Positions 16,716 through 26,004 of a stretch of 64,000 nucleotides of DNA are shown here, piece after piece. Position numbers and translations under genes: made by a program. Positions within the stretch are counted from its first letter, which is position 1, and every line of letters starts with the position of its first letter. The notes beneath the pieces are model-generated. The model searched no databases, was not told where the DNA came from, and saw only the letters and a program-made list of their open reading frames with translations. The stretch is taken from positions 2,480,001 through 2,544,000 of the forward strand of contig NZ_CP129613.1 in assembly GCF_030486405.1 (NCBI RefSeq), written 5' to 3'. The stretch comes from Mycolicibacterium sp. HK-90 (lineage in GTDB: Bacteria; Actinomycetota; Actinomycetes; Mycobacteriales; Mycobacteriaceae).

Positions 16716-18639
16716 GTCCAGCGGCCTCTGGAGGCGGCGCATCGCTGACCCGGGGTCAGGGATCGAGAACTGGGATACCTCCTACCTGGATTCTGCGGCG
16801 ACAGCGTGGCGTCTGGCAGCCTCCCAGTCTGAGGCTGCGTTCGATCAGCACCGTCAGAACATCGCCTCACCGGGCGGCACCGCCTGGGAGGGCGACGCGA
16901 AAGACGCCGCCTTGGATCGGGTGACCGCCGACGTGATGGTGGTTGGCCGCCAGGCCGGTGTTCTGCGTGAGGCCGCAGACCTCGCCGAAAACGGCCGTCA
17001 CGACATCAACAATGCCCAGTCCGAGGCACTCAACGCGATCACGGAAGCCGAGGAGGACGGGTTCAGCGTTGCTGAGGACTTGTCCGTAACCGATGCCCGT
17101 CGCTACGACATCAACACGATCGTCGCGCGGAACAAGGCCGCTACGGAGCACGCGGAGGACATTCGTTGGTATGCCGAGCGGCTTCTCCAGACCGATTCGT
17201 TTGTCGGTGAGCGCCTACTGCCGAAAGCCGCTGAGCTGGACGGGATCCGGTTCGAGGGCGAGAGGGAGGACCGCGATGGCTCGTCTGGCCATGTGCGGCT
17301 CGTCGACAACAAAGTCCAACATGACGCCGAGGGCAAGGATCAGTCGGGCGACGAGAAGTCGGCGGTTCCCGGTCAGGCGCCGGGCCGGATCGGTCCGTTC
17401 GCGGTACCCAAATCCGTGGAGGACGCGGCGAAGAAGCCAAATGGTATGCCGGAGGACAAGCCTGCTGGCGCGGACCCAGAATTGCGCACGCCACACTCAC
17501 TGGAAGAAATGTTGCTTCCCGAAGGCAGAGCCGAACCGGACCCCAGCGCGCCGCCTCCGTTTACCGCGGCGCAGATTGCGGAATTCAAGAGTCAGGCGCG
17601 AAAGCTTTTGCAGCAACAGGGCGTGGCGCCTGACCAGATCGAGTCGCGGGTCGATGTCATGCTGGCCGAAACACAGCGGATCAAAACTGAGCTTGACAGC
17701 CTACCTCCCTACACTCCGCCCGCCGGATCGCCGCCGGCCAGACCCAGCTACAGCGATGGCTTCGGCGACGCCTGGCGCAGAATGGAAGACAGCGTCCATA
17801 GTCTTACTGGCCAAAATGGATTCGAAAGCTTTAAAGACGCGTGGAAAGGCATGGGTTCCGGTGTTGTCGAGACGGTCAAGGACCCGTATGGCACCGCCTT
17901 CAGGGCCATCGAATCTGAGATCGAAGCGTTTCGAAATAATCCCGAGTACTGGCACGGGCAAAAAGGCTTCGACGCCGCATTCACAGGGGCGACCCTCCCG
18001 TTTGGCGGCGAATTAATCGCCGCGCGCGGTGCGCTCAACGACGTTGTCAGCCCAGGCGTACCGCATGACGTGGTCCACGGTGCCGATGGCATCAATTCCC
18101 ATCCACCAATATCGGTGGACCACTCCGTCGGCGATCACTCGGGCCTTGGTCTGGGGGATGCGCCGCTGCAGGCCGATGTGGTGCCTGATTTTGTGCCACT
18201 ACCGGACACTGGCCCATACCATCTGCCAGATCCGGTGCACTTGACTACACCTCCCGACGGCGCGACGTTCTGGTCTGGAAGAAACGGCGACGGAATTATT
18301 GGTATCGGCCCGATCTCGGCGGGAGGCAACGGCGCTGCAGAACTTATCGCCGGAGGTAACAGTGCGACCACATTAGAGGGGTTGCTGGATGCAAATGGAA
18401 TACAACCACCAAAGTGGAGTCCCACTGATGTCTATGCCGACAACTGGTGGTCAGCTGTATCGCAAATTTATGCTGAAAATGCCTCAGGAGAGGTGCATGC
18501 TGTGGTCGGCTCCAACTTGCGCCCCGGAAATGTATGGGAGAATGTTGAACTCCCGCGCCTTATGGAAAACCCGAATGTGACCAAGGTAATCGTTATTGAC
18601 CCGGACACGGGAATTCATACAACGATATTTGAACGTTAG
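16712..18639 (+). CDS. WXG-type ESX polymorphic toxin, 5' end frameshifted
   Basis: From 16912 there is an uninterrupted frame of 575 codons. In the same frame, bases 16759-16911 still encode the expected N-terminal module (IENWDTSYLDSAATAWRLAA, then TAWEGDAKDAALDRV with a W-E-G motif at 16885-16893), yet no ATG, GTG or TTG precedes it after the stop at 16705. GTG 16712, overlapping the previous stop, reads into another frame and needs a -1 shift near the GGGG run at 16752-16755. The middle is charged and Pro-rich, then a glycine-rich pretoxin-like segment (DAAFTGATLPFGGELIAARG) precedes a final ~90-residue domain ending DPDTGIHTTIFER that I cannot assign. GC content drops sharply over the last 350 bases. 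It would be exported by an ESX system. Confidence 0.7.
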
Positions 18640-18650
18640 GATATGTGAAA

Positions 18651-18944
18651 ATGAATCCAGATCTGATCAACGAAGCGATAGTTCTGAGTATCTCTGATTC
18701 CGCAATACCACGGGTCGACCGCGAGAAACTCATAGAACGCTATGGAGCGAATGATGGGAGTGTCATCGCAGACCAGGTTCTGGCGCTTGTCAAGGAAGCA
18801 GTTGCGATGCCAATCGAATGGGGAAGCATGAGCCTTGCCCAAGGCGTCAACGACATCATGGTCAGATTCGGCGCGCTTCACCCCGACCTGTCGTCACAAG
18901 CCCTCGAGGAAATTGGCCGATGCGTCGGCTGGCAACTTCGGTGA
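18651..18944 (+). CDS. putative immunity protein of the ESX toxin
   Basis: A 97-residue, mostly helical, acidic protein with no recognised family (MNPDLINEAIVLSISDSAIP at the start, EIGRCVGWQLR at the end). It begins 11 bp after the toxin stop, is small, has no signal sequence, and has the same low GC content as the toxin tip, unlike all neighbours. This is the position and character of an immunity gene in polymorphic toxin loci. ATG 18651 is used; GTG 18645 is the alternative. The function is inferred from context only. Confidence 0.6.
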   Translation: MNPDLINEAIVLSISDSAIPRVDREKLIERYGANDGSVIADQVLALVKEAVAMPIEWGSMSLAQGVNDIMVRFGALHPDLSSQALEEIGRCVGWQLR

Positions 18945-19345
18945 AGTGCAGCGCACAGTGCTCAATCCGCTGTTTCCCGTCGTGAACGGTTGCCACGAGC
19001 TCACCTCAGGCTCGGTGCTCACCGCGCCCGCACCGGTGATCTTCCTGAACGAGAAGCACAACACTGACTTACTCGAAGCGCTCCTGCGGGCGCGGCGCGA
19101 CGATCATGCGTTCGGGACAACGGGCCAAGGTCAACTCCGCCACACAGTTCGTCGGGTCCCCTGATTTCGGCGACTCCGTCACCGGCGACATCGCCAACAC
19201 CCAAGGCACGCGACAAGATGAGCGACTACTTCTTCAGCGCTGGAGCTGTGAACCGCCGGACAACTGGTGGGTCTCGCGACAGTCTCGGTTCGGCATCGGT
19301 GCGCCTCCGACGAAACCAGCGTCCACGTTCCTAACATCAGCCTCA
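18945..19345. other. 401-bp gap with no recognised gene, possible toxin-locus debris
   Basis: Open frames here are short, lack ribosome binding sites and do not resemble any family I know. The longest forward frame simply runs into the penicillin-binding lipoprotein gene. The stretch directly follows the immunity gene and may be the degraded remains of an earlier cassette or of other horizontally acquired genes. The promoter of the downstream gene must also lie here. Confidence 0.4.
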
Positions 19346-21169
19346 ATGGCAACTCAAACATCACCAGTCACACGGGCTACGGGCCGCCTGGTGGCGGTCG
19401 TGGTCCTCGGGGCGAGCGCGCTGAGCGCCTGCACCCCACGGCCCGACGGGCCCGAGCCCGCTGCCGAACAGTTCTTCGCGGCACTGGCCACCGGTGACAC
19501 CGCGGCAGCCGCAGAGCTCGCCGACCGGCCCGAGGATGCCAAGACCGCTCTCGGCGAAGCCTGGAACGGCCTGCAGGCCACCGGACTCGACGCGCAGATC
19601 CTCGGTTCGAAATACGCCGTGGACACCGGCAGCGTCACCTACCGCTACACCTGGCACCTGCCCAAGAATCGCACGTGGACCTACGACGGGCAGCTCAACA
19701 TGGTCCGCGACGAGGGCCGGTGGGAGGTGCGCTGGAGTGCGACGGGTCTCCATCCGAGACTCGGTGAGCACCAGACGTTCGCACTGCGCGCCGACGCGCC
19801 GCGGCGAGCCTCGGTCAACGAGCGCGGCGGTACCGACGTGCTGGTACCGGGCTACGTCTATCACTTCGCCCTCGACGCCAGGGCGGCCGGCTCGGCCCTG
19901 ATGCCGACGGCCCGCGCGGTGGCCGACGCGCTGAGGCCGTTCGACCCCGCGCTCGGCGACCCTCAGCGCCTCGCCGAACAAGCCAGTGCATCGGCGCAGC
20001 CGATGAGCCTCATCACCCTGCGACAGGCCGACCACGACCGCATCGCCCCGGCCATCGGCCGGCTCAGCGGCGTCGTCGTCACCCCGCAACCCGAAATGCT
20101 GCCCACCGACGCGACTTTCGCCCCCGCGATCGTCAACGAGGTCAAGAAATCGGTGGCCGACCAACTTGACGGCCAGCCGGGCTGGCGGGTGGTCACGGTC
20201 AACCAGAACGGCGTCGACGTCGACGTGCTCAACGAGGTGCCCGGTGAACCGGCACCGTCGATCACGATCAGCCTGGACCGCGCCGTGCAGAACGCCGCGC
20301 AGAACGCCGTCAACACCACCGGCAAGCAGGCGATGATCGTCGCGATCAAGCCGTCGACCGGAGAGATCCTGGCCGTCGCCCAGAACGCCGCGGCCGATAT
20401 GGCCGGACCGTTGGCCACCATGGGGCAGTTCCCGCCCGGTTCGACGTTCAAGATGGTCACTGCGGGAGCGGCCATCGAGCGCGACATGGCAACGCCCAAC
20501 ACACTTTTGGGCTGCCCGGGCACGCTCGACATCGGACACCGCACCGTCACCAACTACGACGCGTTCGACCTCGGCACGGTGCCGCTGTCACGGGCATTCG
20601 CCAATTCGTGCAACACCACCTTCGGGGAGCTCGCCAGCCGGATGCCTCCGCGCGGGCTCACGCAGGCCGCCGCGCGCTACGGCATCGGCACCGACTATCA
20701 CGTGGACGGCATCACCACGCTCACCGGTTCCGTGCCGCCGACGGTGGATCTGGCCGAGCGCACCGAGGACGGCTTCGGCCAGGGCAAGGTTCTGGTCAGC
20801 CCGTTCGGCATGGCGCTGGCGGCCGCGACGGTCGCCGCGGGTAAGACGCCGGTGCCGCACCTGATCGAGGGCCGTCAGACCATGGTCGACGGCGCGGGCG
20901 CGCCGATCAGCCCGAAGATGGTGGACGGCTTGAGGCCGATGATGCGCCTGGTGGTGACCAACGGCACGGCCAAGGAGCTCGCGGGACTCGGCGACGTGCG
21001 CGGCAAGACCGGTGAGGCCGAGTTCATGGGCGGTTCCCACTCGTGGTTCGCCGGGTACCGCGGGGACATGGCGTTCGCCGCGCTGATCGTCGGCGGCGGC
21101 AGTTCGGAGTACGCGGTGCGGATGTGCAAGACCATGTTCGACGGGCTGCCCCCGGCCTATCTGGCCTGA
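19346..21169 (+). CDS. penicillin-binding lipoprotein (class B, Rv2864c-like)
   Basis: A 607-residue D,D-transpeptidase anchored outside the membrane. It has a signal peptide with lipobox LSAC (after VVVLGASA) and then an NTF2-like MecA-type N-terminal domain (AAEQFFAALATGDTAAAAEL). The transpeptidase domain shows all three motifs: S-T-F-K in PPGSTFKMVTAG, S-C-N in AFANSCNTTF and K-T-G in VRGKTGEAEF. It crosslinks peptidoglycan and is a beta-lactam target. ATG 19346 starts the signal peptide directly; the frame open to 19106 adds an unrelated leader. Length matches the tuberculosis protein of the same genomic position. Confidence 0.93.
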   Translation: MATQTSPVTRATGRLVAVVVLGASALSACTPRPDGPEPAAEQFFAALATGDTAAAAELADRPEDAKTALGEAWNGLQATGLDAQILGSKYAVDTGSVTYRYTWHLPKNRTWTYDGQLNMVRDEGRWEVRWSATGLHPRLGEHQTFALRADAPRRASVNERGGTDVLVPGYVYHFALDARAAGSALMPTARAVADALRPFDPALGDPQRLAEQASASAQPMSLITLRQADHDRIAPAIGRLSGVVVTPQPEMLPTDATFAPAIVNEVKKSVADQLDGQPGWRVVTVNQNGVDVDVLNEVPGEPAPSITISLDRAVQNAAQNAVNTTGKQAMIVAIKPSTGEILAVAQNAAADMAGPLATMGQFPPGSTFKMVTAGAAIERDMATPNTLLGCPGTLDIGHRTVTNYDAFDLGTVPLSRAFANSCNTTFGELASRMPPRGLTQAAARYGIGTDYHVDGITTLTGSVPPTVDLAERTEDGFGQGKVLVSPFGMALAAATVAAGKTPVPHLIEGRQTMVDGAGAPISPKMVDGLRPMMRLVVTNGTAKELAGLGDVRGKTGEAEFMGGSHSWFAGYRGDMAFAALIVGGGSSEYAVRMCKTMFDGLPPAYLA

Positions 21170-21192
21170 ACGGCGGTACCGTTGAACCTGCC

Positions 21193-21780
21193 ATGACAGG
21201 GATCAATGAACAATCCGTGGACCTTCGCGTCTCCGATGCGGACCGCAACGGCACGTTGCGGCGGCTGCACAACGCCGTGGCACTCGGATTGATCGATATC
21301 GCCGAGTTCGAGGAACGGTCGGCGATGGTGTCACACGCCCGGCTGCATTCGGACCTCGATGCATTGGTGGGCGACCTGCCCGGACCCGGAGCGATCGTCA
21401 CCACCGCCACCGACCGGGTCGAGTTGCGCGGTGTGCTGGGCTCGCTGAAACGCCAGGGTGAATGGACGGTTCCGACCCGGTTGGCATTGGTGCGCCGGAT
21501 GGGTTCGGTCGAGTTGGACCTCACCCGGGCCCGCTTTGCCGGGCCGATGGTGGTCATCGAGCTGGACATGAAATTCGGGTCGGTGGACATCCGGCTGCCC
21601 GAAGGCGCCAGCGCATCGATCGACGACGTCGAGGTGATCGTGGGCAGCGCCGACGACCACCGCCGCGACGCGCCGGCTGACGGCAGCCCGCACATCATCC
21701 TGACCGGCAAAGTGGTGTGCGGTTCGGTGGATATCCGTGGGCCGCGGCGCAACTGGAAGCTGACGCTGCGCCGGGCCTGA
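21193..21780 (+). CDS. DUF1707 domain protein
   Basis: A 195-residue protein. The N-terminal domain (VDLRVSDADRNGTLRRLHNA, LGLIDIAEFEERSAMVSHA, DLDALVGDLP) is a clear DUF1707, a short helical module common in actinobacteria. The rest consists of beta-strand pairs resembling cell-wall-active or toast-rack domains (MGSVELDLTRARFAGPMVVI, FGSVDIRLPEG, VVCGSVDIRGP). No membrane segment is visible. The function is unknown. It lies 23 bp after the penicillin-binding protein and may be co-transcribed with it. Confidence 0.8.
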   Translation: MTGINEQSVDLRVSDADRNGTLRRLHNAVALGLIDIAEFEERSAMVSHARLHSDLDALVGDLPGPGAIVTTATDRVELRGVLGSLKRQGEWTVPTRLALVRRMGSVELDLTRARFAGPMVVIELDMKFGSVDIRLPEGASASIDDVEVIVGSADDHRRDAPADGSPHIILTGKVVCGSVDIRGPRRNWKLTLRRA

Positions 21781-21782
21781 CG

Positions 21783-22163
21783 TCAACGTGGTTCGAGCAC
21801 CGCGAACGTCAGCGTTGCGCGAGCGGCCAGTCGATCCCGGGTGACGTCGGTGACATCGACCGAGGTCACGATGAGGCGCTTGCCGGCCCGCACCACCTTG
21901 GCCTCCGCGCGGGCTGTGCCCATGATCGGGGCCAGGAAGTGGATGTTGAGGTCGGCGGTCGTGACGTCATAGCCGACGCCGCTGGCATTGCCGGCCAGCA
22001 TGCCCGCCGCGATGTCGATCAGGGTCGCCACCAGTCCGCCCTGCAGGGCACCGCGGACGTTGGCGAGGTCCGGCCGGTTGTCCATCTCAAGTACCAGCCG
22101 GTCAGCGCTCGACTCCACCTCGCGGTAGTCCAGCAGGTGCAGGACATGAACGGTCTCGGTCAT
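21783..22163 (-). CDS. PaaI-type hotdog thioesterase
   Basis: A 126-residue single-hotdog protein. NVRGALQGGLVATLIDIAAG is the hallmark turn and central helix (usual H-G-G replaced by Q-G-G, with Asp in the helix). TTADLNIHFLAPIMGTARAEAKVVRAG is the following strand pair. PaaI-like enzymes hydrolyse acyl- or aryl-CoA thioesters as tetramers. The start is ATG 22163. It converges with the DUF1707 gene with a two-base gap and is divergent from the methionine aminopeptidase gene. Confidence 0.82.
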   Translation of the reverse strand: MTETVHVLHLLDYREVESSADRLVLEMDNRPDLANVRGALQGGLVATLIDIAAGMLAGNASGVGYDVTTADLNIHFLAPIMGTARAEAKVVRAGKRLIVTSVDVTDVTRDRLAARATLTFAVLEPR

Positions 22164-22317
22164 CGCCGTGCCTCAATCATCCCCGTACGGTAACACCATT
22201 ACCGGTAATTGAGAGGGGCGCTCTCGCCGCTATGGCTCGGTGCGTGGCCGCCACCGCGGCCGGGCCGGGTGCAGCATGGCGGACAGCTGTCGGTGGGCTG
22301 ACGATTAAGCTGTCCAC

Positions 22318-23175
22318 ATGCCAGTTCGTACCGCCCTGAGCTCCGGCGTGCTCTCACCGACCCTGACGGTTCCGAAGTCGATCCCACGGCCGGAGTACGC
22401 CTGGCAGCCCACCGTGCGGGAGGGCAGCGAACCCTGGGTGCAGACCCCGGAGGTGATCGAGAAGATGCGCGTCGCGGGTCAGATCGCGGCAGCGGCCCTG
22501 GCCGAGGCGGGCAAGGCCGTGGCGCCGGGCGTCACCACCGACGAGCTCGACCGCATCGCCCACGAGTACATGATCGATCACGGCGCCTATCCGTCGACGC
22601 TGGGCTACAAAGGTTTTCCCAAGTCCTGCTGCACCTCGCTCAACGAGGTGATCTGTCACGGCATCCCGGACTCGACCGTGATCGAGGGCGGTGACATCGT
22701 CAACATCGATGTCACCGCCTACATCGACGGCGTGCACGGTGACACCAATGCCACCTTCCTGGCCGGCGATGTCTCCGAGGAGCACCGGTTGCTCGTCGAA
22801 CGCACTCACGAGGCGACCATGCGGGCCATCAAGGCGGTCAAGCCGGGGCGCGCGCTGTCGATCGTCGGCCGGGTCATCGAGGCCTACGCGAACCGGTTCG
22901 GCTACAACGTCGTTCGGGATTTCACCGGCCACGGCATCGGCACCACGTTCCACAACGGACTGGTGGTGCTGCACTACGATCAGCCGGCGGTCGAGACCGT
23001 GCTGGAGCCGGGGATGACGTTCACCATCGAGCCGATGATCAATCTCGGGACGCTGGACTACGAGATCTGGGACGACGACTGGACCGTGGTGACCAAGGAC
23101 CGCAAGTGGACCGCTCAGTTCGAGCACACGCTCGTGGTCACCGAGGACGGTGCCGAGATCCTCACCCTGCCGTGA
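22318..23175 (+). CDS. mapB: methionine aminopeptidase type I
   Basis: Removes the initiator Met from nascent proteins. The 285-residue protein has an N-terminal extension with P-x-x-P-type segments ([16 protein letters not shown]) followed by the pita-bread catalytic domain. Metal ligands are visible in [19 protein letters not shown] (Asp, Asp), GHGIGTTFH (His), FTIEPMI (Glu) and FEHTLVV (Glu). Length equals that recalled for M. tuberculosis MapB. ATG 22318 is the start. The cobyric acid synthase gene follows after 10 bp. Confidence 0.96.
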   Translation: MPVRTALSSGVLSPTLTVPKSIPRPEYAWQPTVREGSEPWVQTPEVIEKMRVAGQIAAAALAEAGKAVAPGVTTDELDRIAHEYMIDHGAYPSTLGYKGFPKSCCTSLNEVICHGIPDSTVIEGGDIVNIDVTAYIDGVHGDTNATFLAGDVSEEHRLLVERTHEATMRAIKAVKPGRALSIVGRVIEAYANRFGYNVVRDFTGHGIGTTFHNGLVVLHYDQPAVETVLEPGMTFTIEPMINLGTLDYEIWDDDWTVVTKDRKWTAQFEHTLVVTEDGAEILTLP

Positions 23176-23185
23176 ACCACGCACC

Positions 23186-24685
23186 GTGAGCGGCGCGCTG
23201 CTGGTCGCCGGGACCACCTCTGACGCCGGCAAGTCGATGGTCGTGGCCGGGCTGTGCCGGTTGCTGGCCCGCAGAGGGCTGTCCGTGGCGCCGTTCAAGG
23301 CGCAGAACATGTCGAACAATTCGGCGGTCACCGTCGACGGCGGCGAGATCGGCCGGGCCCAGGCCATGCAGGCCCGCGCCGCCGGGCTGGCACCCAGCAC
23401 CCGGTTCAACCCGATCCTGCTCAAACCGGGCGGCGACCGCACATCGCAGCTGGTGATCCGGGGCCGGGTGGCCGGGACGGTGGCCGCGGGCGACTACTTC
23501 ACCCACCGCGACCGGCTCGCTGCCGTCGTCGCCGACGAATTGGCCTCGCTGAGATCCGAATTCGACGTGGTGATCTGTGAAGGCGCGGGTTCGCCCGCCG
23601 AGATCAACCTGCGGGCCACCGATCTGGCCAACATGGGCCTGGCCCGCGCCGCGAACCTGCCCGTCGTCGTGGTCGGGGACATCGACCGCGGCGGGCTGCT
23701 GGCCCACCTCCACGGCACCGTCGCCGTCCTGGCCCCCGAGGACCAGGCGCACATCGCGGGCTTCCTCGTCAACAAGTTCCGCGGCGACCCCACGCTGCTG
23801 GAACCGGGGTTGCGCCAGCTGCAGGAGCTGACCGGTCGCCCGACCTACGGGGTGATCCCGTTCGACGACGAAATCTGGCTCGACACCGAGGATTCGGTTT
23901 CGGTCCGGCCCGGCGGCATGGTGGGTACCCCGCAGCCGCCGCGCGGCGCCCAGACACTCACCGTGGCCGCGATCAGGCTGCCCCGCATCTCCAACTCCAC
24001 CGACATCGAGGCACTGGCCTGCGAACCGGGTGTGGCGGTGCGATGGGTGACCGATGCCGCCGACCTCGGCGGTGTCGACCTCGTGGTGATCCCCGGCAGC
24101 AAGGCCACCGTGAGCGATCTGGCGTGGCTGCGTCACCGCGGTCTCGCCGACGCGATTCTCGCCCACGCCAAGCAGGGGCGGCCCGTGCTCGGCGTGTGCG
24201 GCGGCTTCCAGATGCTGTGCCGTCACATCGACGATCCGGTCGAAAGCGGGACACCGGGCGCGGTCCCCGGCCTCGGCCTGCTCGACGCCGACATCGTGTT
24301 CCACTCCGACAAGACCCTGCGGCACTGGGAAGAACCCTTGTGGGGCTACGAGATTCACCATGGCCAGGTGACCAGGGCGGCAGCCGACGACTGGCTCGGT
24401 GTCGGGCTACGCCGCGGCGCGGTCTACGGCACGCACTGGCACGGGCTGCTCGACAACGACGAGCTGCGCCGGGCCTGGCTCACCGAGGTCGCCGCCACGG
24501 CGGGCCGGCTGGGATTCGTGGTTGCCGACGACGTCGACGTGCGGGGCCGGCGTGACGCCCAGCTGGATCGGATGGCCGACCTGCTGGCCGCCCACGCCGA
24601 CGTCGACGCGCTACTGGACGTGTTGCGGAACGGGCCGCCCCTGCGGCCCACCATGAGCACTGCGCTGGTCGATCCACCTCGGTAG
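23186..24685 (+). CDS. cobQ: cobyric acid synthase
   Basis: Amidates adenosyl-cobyrinic a,c-diamide at four side chains in cobalamin synthesis, using glutamine and ATP. The 499-residue protein has an N-terminal dethiobiotin-synthetase-like ATPase domain ([32 protein letters not shown]). The C-terminal glutaminase domain contains [13 protein letters not shown] with the nucleophile Cys and a His in GTHWHG. The frame is open to 23150, but GTG 23186 begins the ATPase strand directly and avoids overlap with mapB. The rest of the cobalamin genes lie about 25 kb further on. Confidence 0.93.
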   Translation: MSGALLVAGTTSDAGKSMVVAGLCRLLARRGLSVAPFKAQNMSNNSAVTVDGGEIGRAQAMQARAAGLAPSTRFNPILLKPGGDRTSQLVIRGRVAGTVAAGDYFTHRDRLAAVVADELASLRSEFDVVICEGAGSPAEINLRATDLANMGLARAANLPVVVVGDIDRGGLLAHLHGTVAVLAPEDQAHIAGFLVNKFRGDPTLLEPGLRQLQELTGRPTYGVIPFDDEIWLDTEDSVSVRPGGMVGTPQPPRGAQTLTVAAIRLPRISNSTDIEALACEPGVAVRWVTDAADLGGVDLVVIPGSKATVSDLAWLRHRGLADAILAHAKQGRPVLGVCGGFQMLCRHIDDPVESGTPGAVPGLGLLDADIVFHSDKTLRHWEEPLWGYEIHHGQVTRAAADDWLGVGLRRGAVYGTHWHGLLDNDELRRAWLTEVAATAGRLGFVVADDVDVRGRRDAQLDRMADLLAAHADVDALLDVLRNGPPLRPTMSTALVDPPR

Positions 24686-24694
24686 CCTGGGCAG

Positions 24695-25372
24695 ATGAAT
24701 CGGCGCCATCGCTGGGTGGCAGCGTCTGTCGGACTGGTCGCCGGCTTGCTGGCGGTGTCCGGTTGCACGTCGGTGGTCGGCGGGGCCGCCACCTGGCCCG
24801 GCGCGGTCCTGGAGCAGGTGCTGCTCACCCCCGCGGACCTCCCGCGCGGTGTGGAGTTCGACCGCGTCATCGACGACGGGGCCGGCCCGACCGGATCGGG
24901 CGGTGCGCCGCCGATGCTGTCCAGACCGGCCGGCTGCAGTGACGGGCTGACCCGGGTGATCGCCGAATCCGCCGAACGGGGCCCGGGGAGTGCCGCGCAG
25001 ATCATCGCGGCCTACGACGGGGCCCGCATGGTGCTGACGGTGATGACCTCTCCATTGCCGTTGGACCGGCTGGCGGCCACGGCGCAGCGGTGCGCACAGT
25101 TCTCGACCTACTTCGACCCGTCGGACAGCGGCATCCCGATCACCACGACGAAACTGGCCGCACCGCGGGCCACGGCTTTGGTCTATCAGCAGACCATGCG
25201 ACTGGGCGGTGCTGAGCAGAGCATCTACTTTGCCTTCGAGAATGTCGGCAACTGGGCGGTGTTCGGGATCGCGTTCCCCACGCCGAATCCGTCGATCGCC
25301 GCCAAAGGTGCCCTGCCGCAGAGTTTTCTGGATGCTTTCAGCATTCAGGCGCAGCGCCTCGCCACCCGCTGA
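24695..25372 (+). CDS. secreted lipoprotein of unknown function
   Basis: A 225-residue protein with a basic N-terminus (MNRRHRW), a hydrophobic core and the lipobox VSGC, so it is predicted to be lipidated at Cys 25. The mature part (ILTPADLPRG-like start, paired Cys in RPAGCSDGL and AQRCAQFS, a C-terminal segment GNWAVFGIAF) resembles mycobacterial PknH-sensor-like/DUF5642 lipoproteins. Two Cys could form a disulfide. It starts 9 bp after the cobQ stop; a functional link is not evident. Confidence 0.75.
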   Translation: MNRRHRWVAASVGLVAGLLAVSGCTSVVGGAATWPGAVLEQVLLTPADLPRGVEFDRVIDDGAGPTGSGGAPPMLSRPAGCSDGLTRVIAESAERGPGSAAQIIAAYDGARMVLTVMTSPLPLDRLAATAQRCAQFSTYFDPSDSGIPITTTKLAAPRATALVYQQTMRLGGAEQSIYFAFENVGNWAVFGIAFPTPNPSIAAKGALPQSFLDAFSIQAQRLATR

Positions 25373-25384
25373 CGCAGGCGTCAG
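25369..25384 (+). terminator. short hairpin at the end of the lipoprotein gene
   Basis: CTGACGC at 25369-25375 and GCGTCAG at 25378-25384 are exact inverted arms separated by two bases and overlap the stop codon. There is no T tract, so terminator function is only suggested. Confidence 0.3.
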
Positions 25385-25435
25385 GACAATGTGAATTCCG
25401 GCCCGCACGTCGCTACTGGACGGTAGGTTGTCCGA

Positions 25436-25999
25436 ATGCTTACCACCGTGGTGACGATCGATGGGTTCACCACGCCCGTTGACGTCTCGGGTCCCGACAA
25501 GGGATCCACCGTGGTGGTGCTGAGCGCCGGCCACCACGGCCCGGCCGCCTACGAGCCGATCTGCCAGCGGCTGCACACCGCCTCACTGCGCACGGTGATC
25601 ATCGGCCCCGACCCTCGGCTGACCGCCAAATCCATCGTCGGCATCCTCGATTCGCTCGACATCAAGTGGGCGCTGCTGGTCGGCGACCGGCTCGGCGGAG
25701 AACTCGCCTGGGAGTTGGCGGCCACCCGGTTGGACAAGTTCATCGGACTGGTCGTGGTGGATCGCGGTCATCCACGCGTCGCCGACGCCACCGGGACAAT
25801 CCGCGACGACGAGTGCCCGCCGGTCGAGATGAACACCACGGTGCTCGTCAGCTCCCCGGCGGCGCGCGCCGTCGCCAAGGCCAGCCAGCGCTACGTGTAC
25901 GGCGACTTCCGGCTCGTGGAGATCGCGGGCCGCCGCAACGCCGGCGACTCGACCGCGCAGCTCGCGGCCGAGATCGTGCTGCGGACCAGTAGTTGGTGA
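25436..25999 (+). CDS. alpha/beta-hydrolase-fold protein lacking the nucleophile
   Basis: A 187-residue protein with the first strands and nucleophile-elbow region of an alpha/beta hydrolase: STVVVLSAGHHGPAAYEPIC, RTVIIGPDPR, then WALLVGDRLGGELAWELAA. At the elbow the usual G-H-S-x-G-G is G-D-R-L-G-G, so Arg stands where the catalytic Ser should be. The product is also shorter than typical hydrolases and ends soon after the expected Asp region, without a clear catalytic His. It is therefore probably not a classical hydrolase. ATG 25436 follows GGTAGG. It converges with the NAGGN gene pair. Confidence 0.65.
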   Translation: MLTTVVTIDGFTTPVDVSGPDKGSTVVVLSAGHHGPAAYEPICQRLHTASLRTVIIGPDPRLTAKSIVGILDSLDIKWALLVGDRLGGELAWELAATRLDKFIGLVVVDRGHPRVADATGTIRDDECPPVEMNTTVLVSSPAARAVAKASQRYVYGDFRLVEIAGRRNAGDSTAQLAAEIVLRTSSW

Positions 26000-26004
26000 G
26001 CGGG

